Source of the DNA: Ovis canadensis
Taxonomy: Eukaryota; Chordata; Mammalia; Artiodactyla; Bovidae
DNA: 64,000 nucleotides
Reading direction: 5' to 3'
Assembly: GCF_042477335.2 (NCBI RefSeq)
Contig: NC_091245.1
Span: forward strand, 86,342,501 to 86,406,500
Both the position numbers and the translations under genes were made by a program. The first letter of the stretch is position 1, and the number at the start of each line of letters is the position of its first letter. A model generated the notes under the pieces. The model was not told the DNA's origin. It did not search any database and was given only the letters and a program-made list of their open reading frames with translations. Shown here in pieces: positions 47,738-60,442 of this stretch.

Positions 47738-48812
47738 AGTTGTTCAGTCATTCAGTCATATCTGACTCTTTGCAACCCCATGGACTGCAGCATGCTAGGC
47801 TTCCCTGTCCTTCACCATCTTATGGGAGCTTACTCAAACTCATGCCCATTGAGTCAGTGATGCCATCCAACAACCTCATCCTCTGTCAACCCCTTCTTCT
47901 CCAGGTTTCAGTCTTTCCCAGCTTCAGGGTCTCTTCCAATGAGTTGGCTCTTCACATCAGGTGCAAAGTATTGGAGCTTCAGCTTCAGCGTCAGTCATTC
48001 CAATGAATATTCAGAACTGATTTCCTTTAGGATTGACTGGTTTGATCTCCTTGCAGTTCAAGGGACTCTCAAGAGTCTTCTCCAATATCACAGTTCAAAA
48101 GCATCAATTCTTTGGTGCTCAGCTTTCTTTATGGTCCACCTCTCACATCCATATATGACCATTGGAAAAACCATGGCTTTGACTAGATGGACTTTTGTTG
48201 CAGTAATGTCTCTGCTTTTTGATATGCTGTCTAAATTTACCATAGCTTTTCTTCCAAGGAGCAAGTGTTTTTTAATTTCATGGCTAAAGTCACTATCTGC
48301 AGTGATTTTGGAGCCCAAGGAAATAAAATCTGTCACTGTTTCCATTGTTTCCCCATCTATTTGCCATGACGTGATGGAACTGGATGCCATGATCTTAGTT
48401 TTTTGAATGTTGAGTTTTAAGCCAGCTTTTTCACTCTCTTCTTTCACCTTCATCAAGAGGCTCTTTGCTTTCTGCCATTAGGGTGGTGTCATCTGCATAT
48501 CTGAGGTTATTGATATTTCTCCCAGCAATCTTGATTCCAGCTTGTGCTTTATCCATCCCAGCATTTTGCATGATGTAATCTGCATAAATAAGCAGGTTGA
48601 CGATATACGGCCTGGACATATTCCTTTCCCAAATTGGAATCAGTCCGTTGGTCCACATCTGGTTCTAACTGTTGCTTCTTGACTTGCATACAGGTTTCTC
48701 AAGAGGCAGGTAAGGTGATCTGGTATTCCCATCTCTTTAAGAATTTTCCAGTTTGTTGTAATCCACACAGTCAAAGGTTTTAGCATAGTCAATGAAGCAG
48801 AAGTAGATGTTT
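47738..48812 (-). mobile_element. BovB LINE, 5'-truncated
   Basis: Minus-strand frames 48088-48456, 48431-48658 and 48640-48864 give the RT (RYADDTTLMAES, IPDHLTCLLRNLYASQEATV) with intact YADD but frameshifts. It opens TTGTTCAGTCATTCAGTC. About 100 bases of the host L1 are missing at the insertion point. Confidence 0.88.
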
Positions 48813-49399
48813 TTAAGCTTTTCCTTAAAATCAGGAACAAGATGATGATGACCACTCTCACCACTCCTGCTCAACATATTAGTGAAAGTTTTAGCCACAG
48901 CAATTAAGCAAGTGAAAGAAACAAAAGGCTTACAAATTGGAAAGAAAATAAAATTGTCCCTGTTTGGAATAACATGATTTTATAATATTAAAAAAAAAAA
49001 ACCTAAAGACTCCACAAAAAAAACTGTTAGAACTAGTCAATGAAATGAGTAAAGTTGCAGGATATACAATCAGCATTCAAGAATCAGTTGAATTTCTATT
49101 AACTAACAATGAAATATCTAAAATGGAAATTTAGAAAATTCCATTCATAATAGCATCAATAAAACACTTTAAAGTTAACCAAAGAGGTAAAAGACAATCA
49201 AAAACTGTAAGACATTGATGTAAGAACTAAAGAAGACATAAATAAATGAAAAGATATCACAAGCTCATGGATTGGAAGAATTAATATTGTTAAAATACCA
49301 TATGACCCAAAGACATCTATAGACTCAATGCAATTCTTGGAAAAATTCCAACGGCATTTTTCAAAGAATCAGAAAAAATAAAGTCCTAAAACGTGTATG

Positions 49400-49871
49400 T
49401 GTGTGATTAGGCCACCCAAGATGGCTTGATCTCCTGCTTTCTGTACACACCCTGCTTGACCAGTGCCTGCTTCATCTACACCCTACTCACATGACAGACT
49501 TTCTTATATACTTGCCCTCGCCCACTCAGAGATTGTTCTAATCTTTAGATCAGAATATCTCCACCCTAATAGACTATCAAAGGGGTGGTGAGGGTGTGTC
49601 CTTCTGCTAGTTTCCCTGGTAATCAATAACCCAACCTGATGTCAATTCCCACTGTAACTGATAACCCTCATCCCAGGAGCAAAGACTACCCCCATGTCCT
49701 GCCCACCAAGTGCTGCACATAGTAGGATATTGCTCCAGGACCTTGCTTTAGCTGTGTAAATCCCTCTACCCATTAAACCACTGATGTCTCTGTTGCTGAC
49801 TCCAGGCTCTTTCTCTTGTCTCAAGGCTAGACAAGTACAAGGCTTTCAGGTCTGTGAGGTACAATCCAATA
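49400..49871 (+). mobile_element. Probable solo LTR, unrelated to the other two
   Basis: Non-L1 sequence inserted in L1 ORF2, starting TGTGTGATTAGGCCACCCAA. GTATG sits at both edges (49395-49399, 49872-49876) and L1 reads through once it is removed. A late ATTAAA signal (near 49773) followed by CTGACTCCAGGCTC resembles an LTR R-U5 region. The right end reads ...CAATA, not CA, so the call is less sure. Confidence 0.6.
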
Positions 49872-51258
49872 GTATGGACCTTCAAAAGACCTCAAACAGC
49901 CAAATAAATCTTGATACAAAAGAACAAAACTGGAGGCATCACATTTATGGATTTCAAACTATACAACAAAACTATAGCAATCAAAATATACAGTATTAGC
50001 ATAAGTACAAATATATAAATCAATGGAACAGAGTCAAGAGCCCATAAATGTATTTATTTATAAATTTATTTATAGATATTTGACAAGAACATTCAATAAG
50101 GAAAGTATAGTCTCCTAAACAGTATCAGGAAAGCTGGCTAACCACATGCAGCAGAATAAAATTGGACCACTATCTTTCATTACTCACAAAAATTAATTCA
50201 AAATGGATTAAAGACTTAAAATGTAAGATCTGAAACTGTAAAACTAACCAGAAGAAAACATAAGGGACCAATGGACAGATCATTCAGACAAAATCAGTAA
50301 GGACGCACAAGCCTTAAATGATAGGTTAGACCAGATGAACTTAATTTATATTTATAGACCATCCCATATGAAAGCAACAGAATACACTTTCCTCTAACAT
50401 GCACATGGAACATTTTCCAGGTAGATCACATGTTGAGCCACAAATCAAGCCTTGGTAAATTTAAGAAAACCGAAATCATTTCAAGCATTTTTTCTAACCG
50501 CAGTGCTATGAGATTAGAAATTAATTACAAGAAAAAAACTGTAAAAAACACAAATACATGGAGGCTAAACAATATGTTACTAAACAATCAATAGATCACT
50601 GAAGAAATTGAAGAAGAAATTTAAAAAATACCTAGAAACAAATGACAAGGAAAACCTCAGAACCCAAAACCCACAGGACACAGCAAAGGCAGTTCTAAGA
50701 AGGAAGTTTATAACAGAACAATCTTACCTTAGGAAACAAAAAAACTCTCAAATGAACAACCTAACCTAAAACTAAAAGCTAGTTCTTTGAAAAGATAAAC
50801 AACACTGATAAACCTTTAGCCAGATTTAGCAAGAAAAAAGCTTTTGACAAAAGTCAACACCTATTTATGATAAAAACTCTCCAGAAAGTGGGAATAGAGA
50901 AAACAAACTTCAACATAATAAAGACCACAAACGACAAACTCACAGCTAACATCATTCTCAGCAGTGAAAAACTGAAAGCATTTCCTCTAAGATCAAGAGC
51001 AGAACAAGAATATCCATTCTCACCACTTTTACTCAACAGAGTTTTGGATGTCCTATTCATGGAAATCAGAGAGGAAAATGAAATAAAAGGAATCCAAATT
51101 GGAAAATAAGAAGTTAAACTGACACTGTTTGCAAATGACATGATACTACACATTGGACATCCTAAAGATGCTGCCAGAAAACTACTAGAGCTCATCAATA
51201 AATTTGGTAAAGTTGCTGGATAAAAAAAGTTGAATTCCTATATACTAGCAACAAAAGT

Positions 51259-51537
51259 GGAGAAGGCAATGGCACCCCACTCCAGTACTCTTGCCTGGAA
51301 AATCCCATGGACCAAGGAGCCTGGTGGGCTACAGTCCATGGGGTCGCTGAGAGTCGGACACGACTGAGCGACTTCACTTTCACTTTTCACTTTCATCCAT
51401 TGGAGAAGGAAATGGCAACCCACTCCAGTGTTCTTGCCTGGAGAATCCCAGGGACAGAGGAGCCTAGTGGGCTGCCGTCTATGGGGTCGCACAGAGTCAG
51501 ACACGACTGAAGCGACTTAGCAGCAGCAGCAGCAGCA
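51259..51537 (+). mobile_element. Bov-A2 SINE
   Basis: Well-preserved dimer from GGAGAAGGCAATGGCACCCC to the CAG repeat tail, inserted in the L1. AGCAACA is found at both edges. Confidence 0.93.
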
Positions 51538-52895
51538 ACAGAAAATCAGAAAGAGAAATTAAGAAAACAAGCCCATGTTACATCACATCAAAAAGAATAA
51601 AATATCTAGGAATACATCTACCTAAAGAGGCAAAAAAGATATGTATTCTGAAAACTATAAGATGCTGATAAAATAAATCAAAGTTGACAAAAACAGAGAG
51701 AAAAACCATGTTCTTGGGCTGGAAGAATAAATATTGTAAAAATGATTATACTACCCAAAGCAATCTACAGATTCAGTGCAATCTCTATCAAATCCCCAGA
51801 GGTATTTTTCACAGAATTGAACAAAAATCTTTTTAATCTGTATGGTAACATGAAAGACCCCAAATAGCCAAAGCACTCTAGAGAGAGTAAAAGAGAGCTG
51901 GGGGAATCAGGCTCCCTGACTCAAACTACACTACAAGGCTACAGTCATCAAAACAGTACAGTGCTGGTACAAAAACAAAAATACAGATCAATGGAACAAG
52001 ATGGAAAGTTCAGAGATAAAGCCATGCACCTCCGGTCAACCAATCTATGACAAATGAGGAAAGAATATAAAATGGAGAAAAGACAGTCTCTTCAACAAGG
52101 GGTGCTAGGAAAACTAGGCAAATATATATAAAAGAATGAACTCAGAACAACATACACAAAAATAAACTCAAAATGGAAGCCTGGATACTATAAAATCTTA
52201 GAGAAAAACAGGCAGAACACTCTCTGATATAAATTGCAGCAGTATCTCTCCTGATCCACTTCTTAGACTAGAGAAAATAAGAACAAAATAAAATGGGACC
52301 TAATTAAACTTAAAAACTTGCACAGCAAAATGAAAAGATGATCCACAGAATAGAAGAAAATATTTGCAAATGATGCAACTGATAAGGGATTAATCTCCAA
52401 AATATACAAACAGCTCATGCAGCTCAATATCCCCCTCAAAAAAAATTTGACAGATCTAAATAGACATTTCTGTAAAGAAGACACACAGATGGCCAAAAAG
52501 CACATGAAAAGATAATATCGCTAATTATTATAGAAATGCAAATCAAAACTACAATGAGGTATCACCTCACACTTGGTTAGAATGGTCATCATTAAAACAT
52601 CTACAAACAATAAATGGTGGAGAGGGTGTGGAGAAAAGGGAACTCTTCTGTACTGTTGGCTGGAATGTAAATTGGTACAGCCACTAAGGAGATTCCTTTA
52701 AAAACTAAAAATAGAGCTTACGTATGATCTGGCAACCCCACTCCTGGCCATATACCTGGACAAAAATCATACTTTGAAAAGATATTCACTGCATCATTAT
52801 TCACAACAGCCAAGACATGGAAGCAACTAAAATGTCTATTGACAGAGGAATACATAAAGAAAATGTGGGAAATATATATATATTATATATATATT

Positions 52896-52919
52896 ATTGT
52901 ATTATATATATAATACAAT
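52896..52919. repeat. AT-rich perfect palindrome in a TA microsatellite
   Basis: 24 bp, perfectly self-complementary, centred on TATATATA, within (TA)-rich 52868-52920. It probably expanded from the L1's own AT-rich text. Confidence 0.85.
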
Positions 52920-53309
52920 AAAATATTACTCAGCCATAAAAAAAAGAATGAAATAATGTCATTTGCAGCAACATGGATGAACCTGGAAGGCATGATGCTT
53001 TGTGAAATAAGTCAGAAAAAGAAAGGCAAATACTGTATATTATCACTTATATGTGCAATCTCTTACTAGGGGAATGGATAAGGAAAATGTATTCAATGTG
53101 TACTATGTCATAGTTAGAAGTAATAAACTAGATGAACACATAACAATAATAATGTCTTAAAATCATAACAAGTAAATAAAACAATAAGATGTGAACTTTA
53201 GCACAATACTATCTATGTAAAGTTAAAACACACACGAAACATTATATGATTTTTAAGAATATAGATTCAAGAATACAAATGGAAAACATGCCTATCACAA
53301 TAAATAACA

Positions 53310-53515
53310 TTTTGAACACATATATTACCTGCTTAACTCTTTTCTAAATATACTAATGTACTAATTTAATTCTCAAAACTCTAACCATTATTATCCCCAA
53401 TATATAAATAAGGAAATTGAAGCACAGAGGGATTATATAGCTAGTGGGTGGCAGGTGTGGGGTTTAAACCTTGGCAATCTGACATCAAAGGCTATGCTCT
53501 TAGTCTTCCCCAAAA
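53310..53515 (+). repeat. MIR SINE remnant
   Basis: TTATTATCCCCAATATATAA, AAGGAAATTGAAGCACAGAG, ATAGCTAGTGGGTGGCAG and CAATCTGACATC follow the MIR order. Confidence 0.75.
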
Positions 53516-53594
53516 TGTACGTGAAGAGAAGGCATAAAATTACAATGGTGGGTGCAAGTATTATACCCTGAAAAATGACTGACTTAACTCCCTG

Positions 53595-53786
53595 AGGGCT
53601 TCCCTGGTCGCTCAGATGGTAAAGAATCCTCCAGCAATGCAGGAGACCTGTGTTTGATCCCTCGGAGGAGGAAAAGGCATCTCACTCCACTATTCTTGCC
53701 TGGAGAATCCCCAGGGTCAGGGGAGCCTGGCAGGCTACAGTCCATGGGGTTGCATAGAGTTGGACACAACTAAGTGACTAAGCACA
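53595..53786 (+). mobile_element. Bov-tA SINE
   Basis: Sense copy with head AGGGCTTCCCTGGTCGCTCA. TAACTCCCTG flanks it at 53585-53594 and 53787-53796. Confidence 0.93.
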
Positions 53787-53796
53787 TAACTCCCTG

Positions 53797-54265
53797 TACT
53801 GAGATCTAAAAAAGAAAAAAAGCTTATTACTAAATCTCATTTGTTCCACACAACTCTTAATCAAATACTTATATTAAAGTGGCAGACAGATTATGTAGCT
53901 GATTCTTTCTGATTCAAAAATTTTGAATCTTAATCTTTAACTTTACATTTTCTATGACAGAAGGCCTAATTGAGTACACTGTATCTGTGAAAAAAAGAAG
54001 GGTGTACTATTTTTCCACTTTTCTAGGACAATTAACTGTATAAGAGTCATTTATTCTCAACACAAAGTGGGCCTTTTCAGCAGATGGATATCTATATTAA
54101 GTTCTAGGTTTTAGCAAACAAAGTTATTGTGCTAGCTATGTTTGCACACTTTTTGCTAAGAGTACTGTTAACTTTAGACAGTGAGGTCTAAAGAGATTAT
54201 GTGATCATAAGAGATAAGACATTTATGGCAAAATAAAAATAGAGCAAAATACAAAGTAATCTTAC
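53797..54265. other. Intron, nothing recognised
   Basis: Sequence just downstream (gene sense) of the 54266-54377 exon. No feature beyond the donor. Confidence 0.4.
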
Positions 54266-54377
54266 AGTAGAACGCTTCCAGAAATGAGCAATTTCATCGA
54301 TATTTTTTGCAGGATGAAGCAAGAAGTAGTTCTTCCATTCATCCCAATCTACTGTCATTGTTCCATCTCTATCAATG
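54266..54377 (-). CDS. SLC25A24-like: Exon 2 of 8: last EF-hand of SCaMC-1-like carrier
   Basis: This 112-bp exon reads (S)[18 protein letters not shown] followed by [19 protein letters not shown]. It matches the fourth EF-hand of SCaMC-1 ([13 protein letters not shown]) and the helix leading to the linker. The acidic D-x-D-G cluster and the D-W-x-E-W block are kept, so calcium binding here is plausible. The acceptor is TTTTGAATTTCAG and the donor is ACT|GTAAGA. It enters in phase 2 and leaves in phase 0. The FNPVTDIEEI stretch recalled for SCaMC-1 is [10 protein letters not shown] here, one of several clear differences from SLC25A24. Confidence 0.9.
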
Positions 54378-54499
54378 CTGAAATTCAAAAAATATTTATA
54401 ACAAAGTTAGCAACATTATAAAAATTAATTAAACACTTCCTACATATTTATTGTAGAAGCCACTACTTTGGGCTTCATCAATTTTCCTATCTTTAATAA

Positions 54500-54905
54500 C
54501 AGTTTATTTTTTGCAATAGTTTAAGACTTTCAGAAAATCTTAGAGAGTATTCATCGAGATTCATTGTACAATCTATTACGATAGTACTGAGAGTTCCCAC
54601 ATATCCCCACATCCAGTTTCCCCTAATGGTAATATTTCATATTATTATGATGTATTTGTTACAATTAATAAACCAATGTTGATATATTATTATTATTAAC
54701 TAAAGTCCAGGCTTTAGTTCCTTTAATGTCCTTTTTTTGTTTTAGGGTCCCACTTGAGATACCACAAGCCATTTGGTCATTATATCTCTTTAAGACTTTC
54801 TTGGCTATGAAAGTTTCTCAGATTTTCATTGTTTTTGATAACATTAATAGTTTCAGGGTATGCTGATCCAGATATTTTTTAGAATATTCCTCTAATGGAA
54901 TTTAT
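54500..54905. repeat. Ancient LINE-like repeat, same family as 1285-2350
   Basis: Shares the order CCCACATCCAGTTTCCCC, ACAATTAATAAACCAATGTT, ATTATTAACTAAAGTCCAGG, GGTCCCACTTGAGATACC and TTTTTGATAACATTAATAG with the repeat at the window's left end, in the same orientation. Confidence 0.55.
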
Positions 54906-55389
54906 TCTGTATTTCTTTTTAATTATTTACTTGTATATGTTTCTCTCATACTTGCCTATGATCTTTCAAAAGGAAAGACAATTTCTAAGTCACTTCTATA
55001 TCTTTAGCACTAAGTACTCAATGTTGAATGAATAAATAAATGAATACAATGGACTGAGGTTTAACCTTATACCTTTTGACTCTCTCTGGTAGTATTTTTC
55101 CCCTGACCATCTCCTTTAACTCAATTTTATAATAACCTACAATCAAGCTATCCTGTCAATCCTTTTTAAAATGTTTTATTGTAAATAACCTTACTTCTTA
55201 TTTACTTGTATGAAGGTTAGAGAACATATTTTACATGATTCAAATTCTATTTCGTTTTTCACATTTCCTTTATGACCCACCATATGGTCAATTCTTGTGA
55301 ATTTTCTATGGGTCCTTAAAATAATATATACCCTGTAGCTTTTGAGTGCAATATTCTAGTTATGCTTGTTAGGTAAAGATTGATGGTGT

Positions 55390-55485
55390 TGATGGTGGTG
55401 GTTTAGTCACCAAGTCATGTCCAACTCTTGTGACCCCATAGACTGTAGCCCACCATGCTTCTCTATCCATGGGATTTCCCAGTGG
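55390..55485 (-). mobile_element. Short Bov SINE
   Basis: GTCACCAAGTCATGTCCAAC ... CCATGGGATTTCCCAG, diverged. Confidence 0.75.
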
Positions 55486-57111
55486 TATTATTGAAATCTT
55501 CTATTTTTACTGATATTTTCCTGTGTGCTGGTACTATTATTGAGAAATGTACAATAAACTTTCTTACTACAATCATTGATTCATCTTGCTTCATAAATTT
55601 AAGACTACGTTTTTAGATCCATACATACTTGGAATTGTTATATATTCTAGGTGAATTAAATCTCTAATAGTTATAAAATGCTCTTTTAAGTTTTGTAATG
55701 AGTTTTGCCTTTGCCATTCTTTCTTCTTAAACAAAAGGAGATGTTAGCAACATTAATAAGATAGCAGAGTAGAAGGTACTAGCCTTCCTCACCCAATAAG
55801 AAAACTATAGTTAGACAGCTATCCAGAAATGAGAAGATCCCTGGAAGGGTTCAAGAATCTAATTAAGAAACTATAACAACATGGTGGAGTAAAAAAAAAA
55901 AAAGTGGAGAATGGTCACACAGAAACCATCACTGATGAGACTCGCTTAGCTGATATGTGTGGAGACGACAAGAAACAAAGAAGGGTGAGGGCTGACCTCA
56001 ACCACGTGGCAGGTGTCATCATGGTCTCCAGTGGCCTGCTCTATGGAGGGCCCCCTGAGGACTTCAACAGGCCCACAGTGGCCATAGATTCCCCACAGCT
56101 TTCAGAGTGAAGGAACCTGAAGTGGCATCGGTGCAGACCCCAGAGCCTGCTCCACAGAGAACACTGGGAGCCTTTGCCGCCAAAGTAAACAACAGATGTT
56201 GCTGCCGTGGATGCACTGGAGAGGAAGATGCTGTGCACCCTCACCAGAGGGAGCCACTATTGCACCATCCTGGGACCAGGCCTGTCGCTGCCATAATCCC
56301 TGAGCCCTGGCTGCACCCCCATGCACCCACACTTCAGGCCCCAGCAGCACGGCTGCTCTAGCACACATGTGTTCAGACCCCTGCTCTGTGGCTGCTTGGT
56401 TCACACCTGCATCTCAATCACCAGAGCCACTGTGACTACAGGCTAGTTAGTGCCTTGGACCTCAGAGCCACAGTCACTGTACAAGAGCCTGCTCTTGTAC
56501 AATCCCCAGCTCTGCGGCTTCTCCATGCATGGTTGCACCTCAGATATTGAAGGCACTGCCAGGGAAAAATAGCCAGCATGCTGAACCTTGGAACTACAGT
56601 CAATCCATGATTATCTGTGCTCCAGACCCTCGGTCAAAGGCTGTTCCACAGGTACCCACACATCAGTACCTCTGCCATCACAGGAGCAAGCTGGATCCAG
56701 CACCATGACTGATCCCCTCGGCCAGGACAGCTCCATTGGAGACAAGGAGATCAAGAGGTTTCCAGACGACTTGAGCGTCAAAGACTCCAACAGTCCTCAT
56801 CACATTACAGACCTCTACAGCCTTGGCCATTGAGGATCCTGGTAATATTCACTGATGCCAATGTCAGCTGACAGAGTTGCACAGAAATTATATCACAGGG
56901 CTTTTCATAGAATCAGAACTGCCACACACCCCCCACTTGGCACCCTTGAGCTACCCACAAGTGAAGGTATTTCCCCACCAAAACCACTCTGAAAAGTCTG
57001 AAAGTTCAGACTTCAGACTCCATCAAATGTGCATATATTAATTCAAGGATACAAGAAACATGAAAAATCAAGAAAACATGACACTCACAAAAGAACACAA
57101 TACTTTTCAGT

Positions 57112-58819
57112 TCAGTTCAGTCGCTCAGTCATGTCCGACTCTTTGCGACCCCATGAATAGCAGCACACCAGGCCTCCCTGTCCATCACCAACTACCAGAG
57201 TCCACCCAAACCCATGTCCATTGAGCTGATGAAGCCATCCAGCCATCTCATCTTCTGTCATCACCTTCTCCTCCTGCCCTCAAACCCTCCCAGCATCAGG
57301 GTCTTTTCCAATGAGTCAACTCTTCGCATGAGGTGGCAAAGTATTGGAGTTTCAGCCTCAGTATCAGTCCTTCCAATGAACACCCAGGACTGGTCTCCTT
57401 TAGGATGGACTGGTTGGATCTCCTTGTCCAAGGGATTCGTAAGAGTCTTCTCCAGCACCACAGTTCAAAAGCATCAATTCTTTGGCGCTTAGCTTTCTTA
57501 ACAGTCCAACTCTCACATCCAAACATGACCACTGGAAAAACCATAGCCTTGACTAGATGGACCTTTGTTGGCAAAGTAATATCTCTGCTTTTTAATATGT
57601 ATCTAGGTTGGTCATAACTTTTCTTCCAAGGAGGAAGCGTCTTTTATTTTCATGGCTGCAATCACTATCTGTAGTGATTTTGGAGCCCAGAAAAATAAAG
57701 TTTGATACTGTTTCCACTGTTTCCCCATCTATTTCCCATGAAGTGATGCGACCAGATGCCATGATCTTAGTTTTCTGAATGTTGAGCTTTAAGCCAACTT
57801 TTTCACTCTCCTCTTTCACTTTCATCAAGAGGCTCTTTAGTTCTTCTTCACTTTCTGCCGTAAGAGTGGTGTCCTCTGTATATCTGAGGTTATTGAGATT
57901 TCTCCTGGCAATCTTGATTCCAGCTTGTGCTTCATCCAGCCCAGTGTTTCCCATGATGTACTCTGCATATTAAGTTAAATAAGCAGGGTGACAATATACA
58001 GCCTTGACTTACTCCTTTTCCTATTTGAAACCAGTCTGTTGTTCCATGTCCAGTTCTAACTGTTGCTTCCTGACCTGCATATAGGTTTCTCAGGAGGCAG
58101 GTCAGGTGGTCTGGCATTCCCATCTCTTTCAGAATTGTCCACAGTTTATTGTGATCCACACAGTCAAAGGCTTTGGCATAGTCAATAAGGCAGAAATGGA
58201 TGTTTTTCTGGAACTCTCTTGCTTTTTCGATGATCCAGCAGATGTTGGCAATTTGATCTCTGGTTCCTCTGCCTTTTCTAAAACCAGCTTGAACATTTGG
58301 AAGTTCACAGTTCATGTATTGCTGAAGCCTGGCTTGGAGAATTTTGAGCATTACTTTAATAGTGTGTGAGATGAGTACAATTGTGTGGTAGTTTGAGCAT
58401 TCTTTGGCATTGCCTTTCTTTGGGATTGGAATGAAACTGACCTTTTCCAGTCCTGTGGCCATTGCTGAGTTTTTCAAATTTGCTGGCATATTGAGTGCAG
58501 CAGTTTCACAGCATCATCTTTCAGGATTTGAAATAACTCCACTGGAATTCTATCACCTCCACTAGCTTTGTTCGTAGTGATGCTTTCTAAGGCCCACTTG
58601 ACTTCACATTCCAGAATGTTGGCTCTAGGTGAGTGATCACACCATCATGATTATCCGGGTCATGAAGATCTTTTTTGTACGTTTCTTCTGTGTATTCTTG
58701 CCACCTCTTCTTAATATCTTCTACATCTATTAGGTCCACACCATTTCTGTCCGTTATCGAGCCCATCTTTGCATGAAATGTTCCCTTGAGTTTCTCTAAT
58801 TTTCTTGAAGAGATCTCTG
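57112..58819 (-). mobile_element. BovB LINE, 5'-truncated, with target duplication
   Basis: Minus-strand frames 58587-58841, 57932-58489 and 57592-57954 encode the RT in pieces (KAFDCVDHNKLWTILKEMGM, GCILSPCLFN). The catalytic box is YTED instead of YADD. ACTTTTCAGT occurs at 57102-57111 and 58820-58829; part of it may overlap the TCAGTTCAG tail. Confidence 0.9.
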
Positions 58820-59246
58820 ACTTTTCAGTAACTGATCTCAAAGAAATGGAGGTCTAAAAATTGACAACAAATTCAAAATAATTGTTTTAAGGAAGTTAAG
58901 CAAGTTATAAGAGAACACAGATAGATAACTCAATGAAATCAGGAAAAGAAACACATGGACAAGATGAGAAGTTCAACAGAGAGACAGAAATCATAAAAAA
59001 AAGAATCAAAGAGAAGCTCTGGAGCTGAAGATACAATGAATGAAATGAAAAATGCAATACAGAATATCAACAACAGACTTGAGAAGGATAAAGAATCAGT
59101 GAACTCAAACACAGATCATTTGAAATTATCCTGTCAGAGAAGAATAAAAGAAAAGATGAAAAACAACTATATGAATTATGGACCCCATCAAGAAAAACAA
59201 TATACACATTATGGGTGTCTGAGAAGGAAGGAGTGTGAAAAGGGGC

Positions 59247-59522
59247 TGCTGCTGCTGCTGCTAAGTCGCTTCAGTCATGTTTGACTCTGTGCAACCCCAT
59301 AGACGGCAGCCCACTAGGCTCCTCGGTCTCTGGGATTCCCCAGGCAAGAATACTGGAGTGGGTTGCCATTTCCTTCTCCAATGCATGAAAGTGAAAAGTG
59401 AAAGTGAAGTCGCTCAGTCGTGCCCGACTCTTAGCGACCCCATGGACTGCAGCCTACCAGGATTCTCCGTCCATGGTATTTTCCAGGCAAGAGTACTGCA
59501 GTGGGTTGCCATCGCCTTCTCC
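59247..59522 (-). mobile_element. Bov-A2 SINE
   Basis: CTG run on the left, GTTGCCATCGCCTTCTCC on the right. AAAAGGGGC flanks it at 59238-59246 and 59523-59531. Confidence 0.95.
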
Positions 59523-59581
59523 AAAAGGGGCAGAAATCGTCTTTAAAAAAAAAATGGCTGAAAATTTCCCCCAGATTTTAG

Positions 59582-59888
59582 GAGGCTTCCTTGATAGCTC
59601 AGTAGGTAAAGAATCTGTCTGCATGCAGGAGACCCCAGTTCATTTCCCGGGTCAGGAAGATCTGCTGGAGAAGGGATAGGCTATCCACTCCAGTATTCTC
59701 GGACTTCCCTTGTGGCTCAGCTGGTAAAGAATCTGCTTGCAATGCAGGAGACCTGGGTTGGGAAGATCCCCTGGAGAAACGAAAGTCTACCCACTCCAGT
59801 ATTCTGGCCTGGAGAATTCCATGGACTGTATAGTCCGTGGGGTCGCAAACAGTCAGACATAACTGAGCGACTTTCACTTTCACTTTTT
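59582..59888 (+). mobile_element. Two head-to-tail Bov-tA SINEs
   Basis: A first copy (59582 to about 59698) stops after CCACTCCAGTATTCT; a second full copy (about 59699-59888) starts with ACTTCCCTTGTGGCTCAGC. Either one inserted at the end of the other or unequal recombination formed a partial dimer. Confidence 0.85.
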
Positions 59889-60442
59889 CATGAACATCTA
59901 AGTACATGAAACTCAAAAGTCCCCATACCTAATGAGGACTTCTCCAAGACACATTATACTAAAATTGTCAAAAGTCAGAGACAAAAATTGTCACAGAGAA
60001 GAGAGAATTTTGAAAGCAGCAAGAGAAACAAAATTCACTTCACACAAGGTAACTTCCCTGAGGCTATCAGCAGACTCCTAAGCAGTTATCTTACAGTTCA
60101 GGAGAGAGTGGGATTAAGAAGATATAGTTTCCCAGGCAAACAAAACCTGAAAGAGTTCATCACCCCCAGACTTGCCTCACCAGAAATACTCTTTAAGCTG
60201 AAATGGAAGAACACTAATTCCTATCATGAAAACATATGAAAGAATAACACTATCTGGTGAAGGTACATCAGATTGAGAATACTCTAGTAGCGTAATGGTA
60301 TTGTATACATCACTTAACTCTAGCATAAAGGATAAAAGACGAAAGTATTAAAAATAACTATAGCTATAATAATTTCCTAATGGGTACACAATATTAAAAA
60401 ACATACTAATATCAAAAATTAAAATGTTGGGGGCAGTAAAGG

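Larger units (their letters stand above)
47395..50262 (+). mobile_element. Old L1 LINE, interrupted by SINE, BovB and LTR
   Basis: L1 ORF2 text begins near TGGTATATTAAAAAGATCA, continues after a SINE (GGGATTTATCTCTGGAATGC), stops at a BovB (47738-48812), resumes at CTTTTCCTTAAAATCAGGAA, is split again by an LTR (49400-49871) and ends near ACCAGAAGAAAACATA. Heavily mutated, antisense to the host gene. Confidence 0.8.
50263..53060 (+). mobile_element. Second old L1 LINE with internal ORF2 deletion
   Basis: It starts again at the endonuclease region (AATGGACAGATCATTCAGAC), jumps from the spacer (near 50835) to the RT palm ([21 protein letters not shown]), continues to the C-terminus (GGAGAGGGTGTGGAGAAAAG) and ends in 3'-terminal text. 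The RT box is FAND (Asn codon 51134-51136). The position of the catalytic endonuclease His reads Arg (CTAACCGCAGTGC, near 50493). Confidence 0.82.

Noticed and set aside
55904..56361. Open frames in the GC-rich block as coding exons
   Set aside because: The block follows an L1 start signature and continues into L1 ORF1-like text. Frames occur on both strands with no splice context.
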